Source: Crassaminicella profunda (lineage in GTDB: Bacteria > Bacillota > Clostridia > Peptostreptococcales > Thermotaleaceae). From it: a stretch of DNA of 64,000 bases. Positions 63,395 through 64,000 of the stretch are shown here, one piece after another. The position numbers and the translations under genes were made by a program. The notes beneath the pieces were generated by a model. It did not search any database, was not told where the DNA came from, and worked only from the letters and a program-made list of their open reading frames with translations. The number at the start of each line of letters is the position of its first letter. The stretch's first letter is position 1. The stretch lies in NCBI RefSeq assembly GCF_019884785.1, contig NZ_CP082326.1, forward strand, positions 2,287,355-2,351,354, in the 5' to 3' direction.

Positions 63395-63895
63395 TTAGAT
63401 ATATAGATAGGGTATTTGTGGCAAATATATGCCTAATAGTTTTGAAAAGATCATGTAAATCCCTACACTAAAGAAAAGAGCTACAATGGTATTTACTTTC
63501 CATTTTTCTTTTCCATTCACAAGAATTAACATCATTTGTAAAAATATAAAAGTTGAAAGTACATAGCCTAAATAATCAAAGGCAATTGCATATACTATAG
63601 CAAAACAACATGTTCTCGTAATCATTTTCCAATTTAGTCGATCCTGATCAGTGGCTTCCTTTTTTAAAATTTCAAAAGATGCAATAGATTTTTTTAAATC
63701 ACTCTTTAGCAAAAGAATCATCCCAAGTATTCCTAAAGTTCCTGCAAGTATTAATGGATACATGGCTGGTGCCATAGGATTTCCTATAGCCGCTTTAGGA
63801 AGGGTATATGCCATAAAGCCATAAATCAAAGCTATGATTAGAGTAACCAATCCTGTTAATCCATTAAAATCTAACTTTTTCTTTGATTTGTCCAT
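63395..63895 (-). CDS. tctB: tripartite tricarboxylate transporter, small permease TctB
   Basis: 166 residues with four predicted membrane helices, starting MDKSKKKLDFNG. Typical TctB layout with a hydrophilic break before helix 3. ATG at 63895 has AAGGAGAGG 8 bases upstream; a GTG two codons earlier overlaps the binding site. Confidence 0.9.
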   Translation of the reverse strand: MDKSKKKLDFNGLTGLVTLIIALIYGFMAYTLPKAAIGNPMAPAMYPLILAGTLGILGMILLLKSDLKKSIASFEILKKEATDQDRLNWKMITRTCCFAIVYAIAFDYLGYVLSTFIFLQMMLILVNGKEKWKVNTIVALFFSVGIYMIFSKLLGIYLPQIPYLYI

Positions 63896-63924
63896 TTTCA
63901 CCTCTCCTTTTTTTAATAAAAGGA

Positions 63925-63942
63925 TTCGTGTTCAAACACGAA
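63925..63942 (-). terminator. hairpin between tctC and tctB
   Basis: TTCGTGTT / AACACGAA with a 2-base loop, followed on minus by TCCTTTTATT. Probably partial termination or mRNA protection, letting the binding protein be made in excess. Confidence 0.5.
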
Positions 63943-63955
63943 CCCTTCACTAAAA

Positions 63956-64000
63956 TTATTTTTTGATCATACCAATTTCTTCTAATATTCCTTTGTATTG
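63956..64000 (-). CDS. tctC: tripartite tricarboxylate transporter binding protein TctC (partial, last 14 residues)
   Basis: Only the C-terminal QYKGILEEIGMIKK and stop are in the window. The sequence fits the end of TctC/Bug-family receptors (KG-ILxELG), and its place before tctB-tctA is the expected order. Confidence 0.65.
   Translation of the reverse strand, partial: QYKGILEEIGMIKK

Overview
The window is AT-rich DNA from an anaerobic, amino-acid-fermenting Clostridia-type Firmicute. The evidence is strong AGGAGG-type ribosome binding sites, many Rho-independent terminators, a selenocysteine-dependent glycine/betaine reductase set, a two-gene GcvP (PA/PB), and TRAP and TCT uptake systems. 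I cannot name the species. Most genes are on the minus strand.

Layout. 1-4.7 kb: partial DUF2225 protein, VanW-domain protein, a candidate small RNA, initiator tRNA-fMet and a long FtsA-like ATPase. 4.75-15.3 kb: a Stickland-type block. It holds trxB-trxA-grdA-grdC-grdD (thioredoxin reduction, selenoprotein A, acetyl-phosphate-forming component C), a second thioredoxin, and grdI-grdH-BCCT transporter (probable betaine-specific component B plus uptake). A divergent TetR-type regulator follows, and its probable operator recurs in front of both operons. 15.4-25 kb: endonuclease III and DUF503, an RND exporter operon with its own TetR regulator and operator, a LonB-like protease, signal peptidase I and a RusA-type resolvase. 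25-32.2 kb: a CapA/DUF3160/FG-GAP surface operon, a broken kduI, a LacI regulator and an IclR regulator.

32.6-43.2 kb: one catabolic operon with a strong promoter. It encodes a TIM-barrel isomerase, CoA-acylating aldehyde dehydrogenase, Gfo/Idh/MocA dehydrogenase, ThDP enzyme, TRAP transporter, zinc alcohol dehydrogenase and HMG-CoA-lyase-like enzyme. I cannot match this set to a known pathway. 43.3-52.3 kb: purine nucleoside phosphorylase, then mnmA-gcvT-gcvH-gcvPA-gcvPB-(new selenoprotein)-lipB-lipA. This is glycine cleavage with lipoate synthesis, and it can supply reducing equivalents to the reductases. 52.4-52.9 kb: a free-standing unit of two unannotated small genes. 53-57.4 kb: inositol-type genes (iolI, an isomerase, iolG) with an AraC regulator and a flavodoxin. 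57.4-64 kb: DUF89 protein, a two-component system and a TctABC transporter, with tctC cut by the window end.

Three genes need an in-frame UGA read as selenocysteine: grdA (Sec44), grdH (Sec350) and a 99-residue protein of unknown function between gcvPB and lipB (Sec32, CxxU motif). Each is followed by a hairpin suitable as a bacterial SECIS. The last one, the shared grd operator, the small-gene pair at 52.4-52.8 kb, the structured mnmA-gcvT leader and the small RNA at 2.36 kb are the most interesting items.
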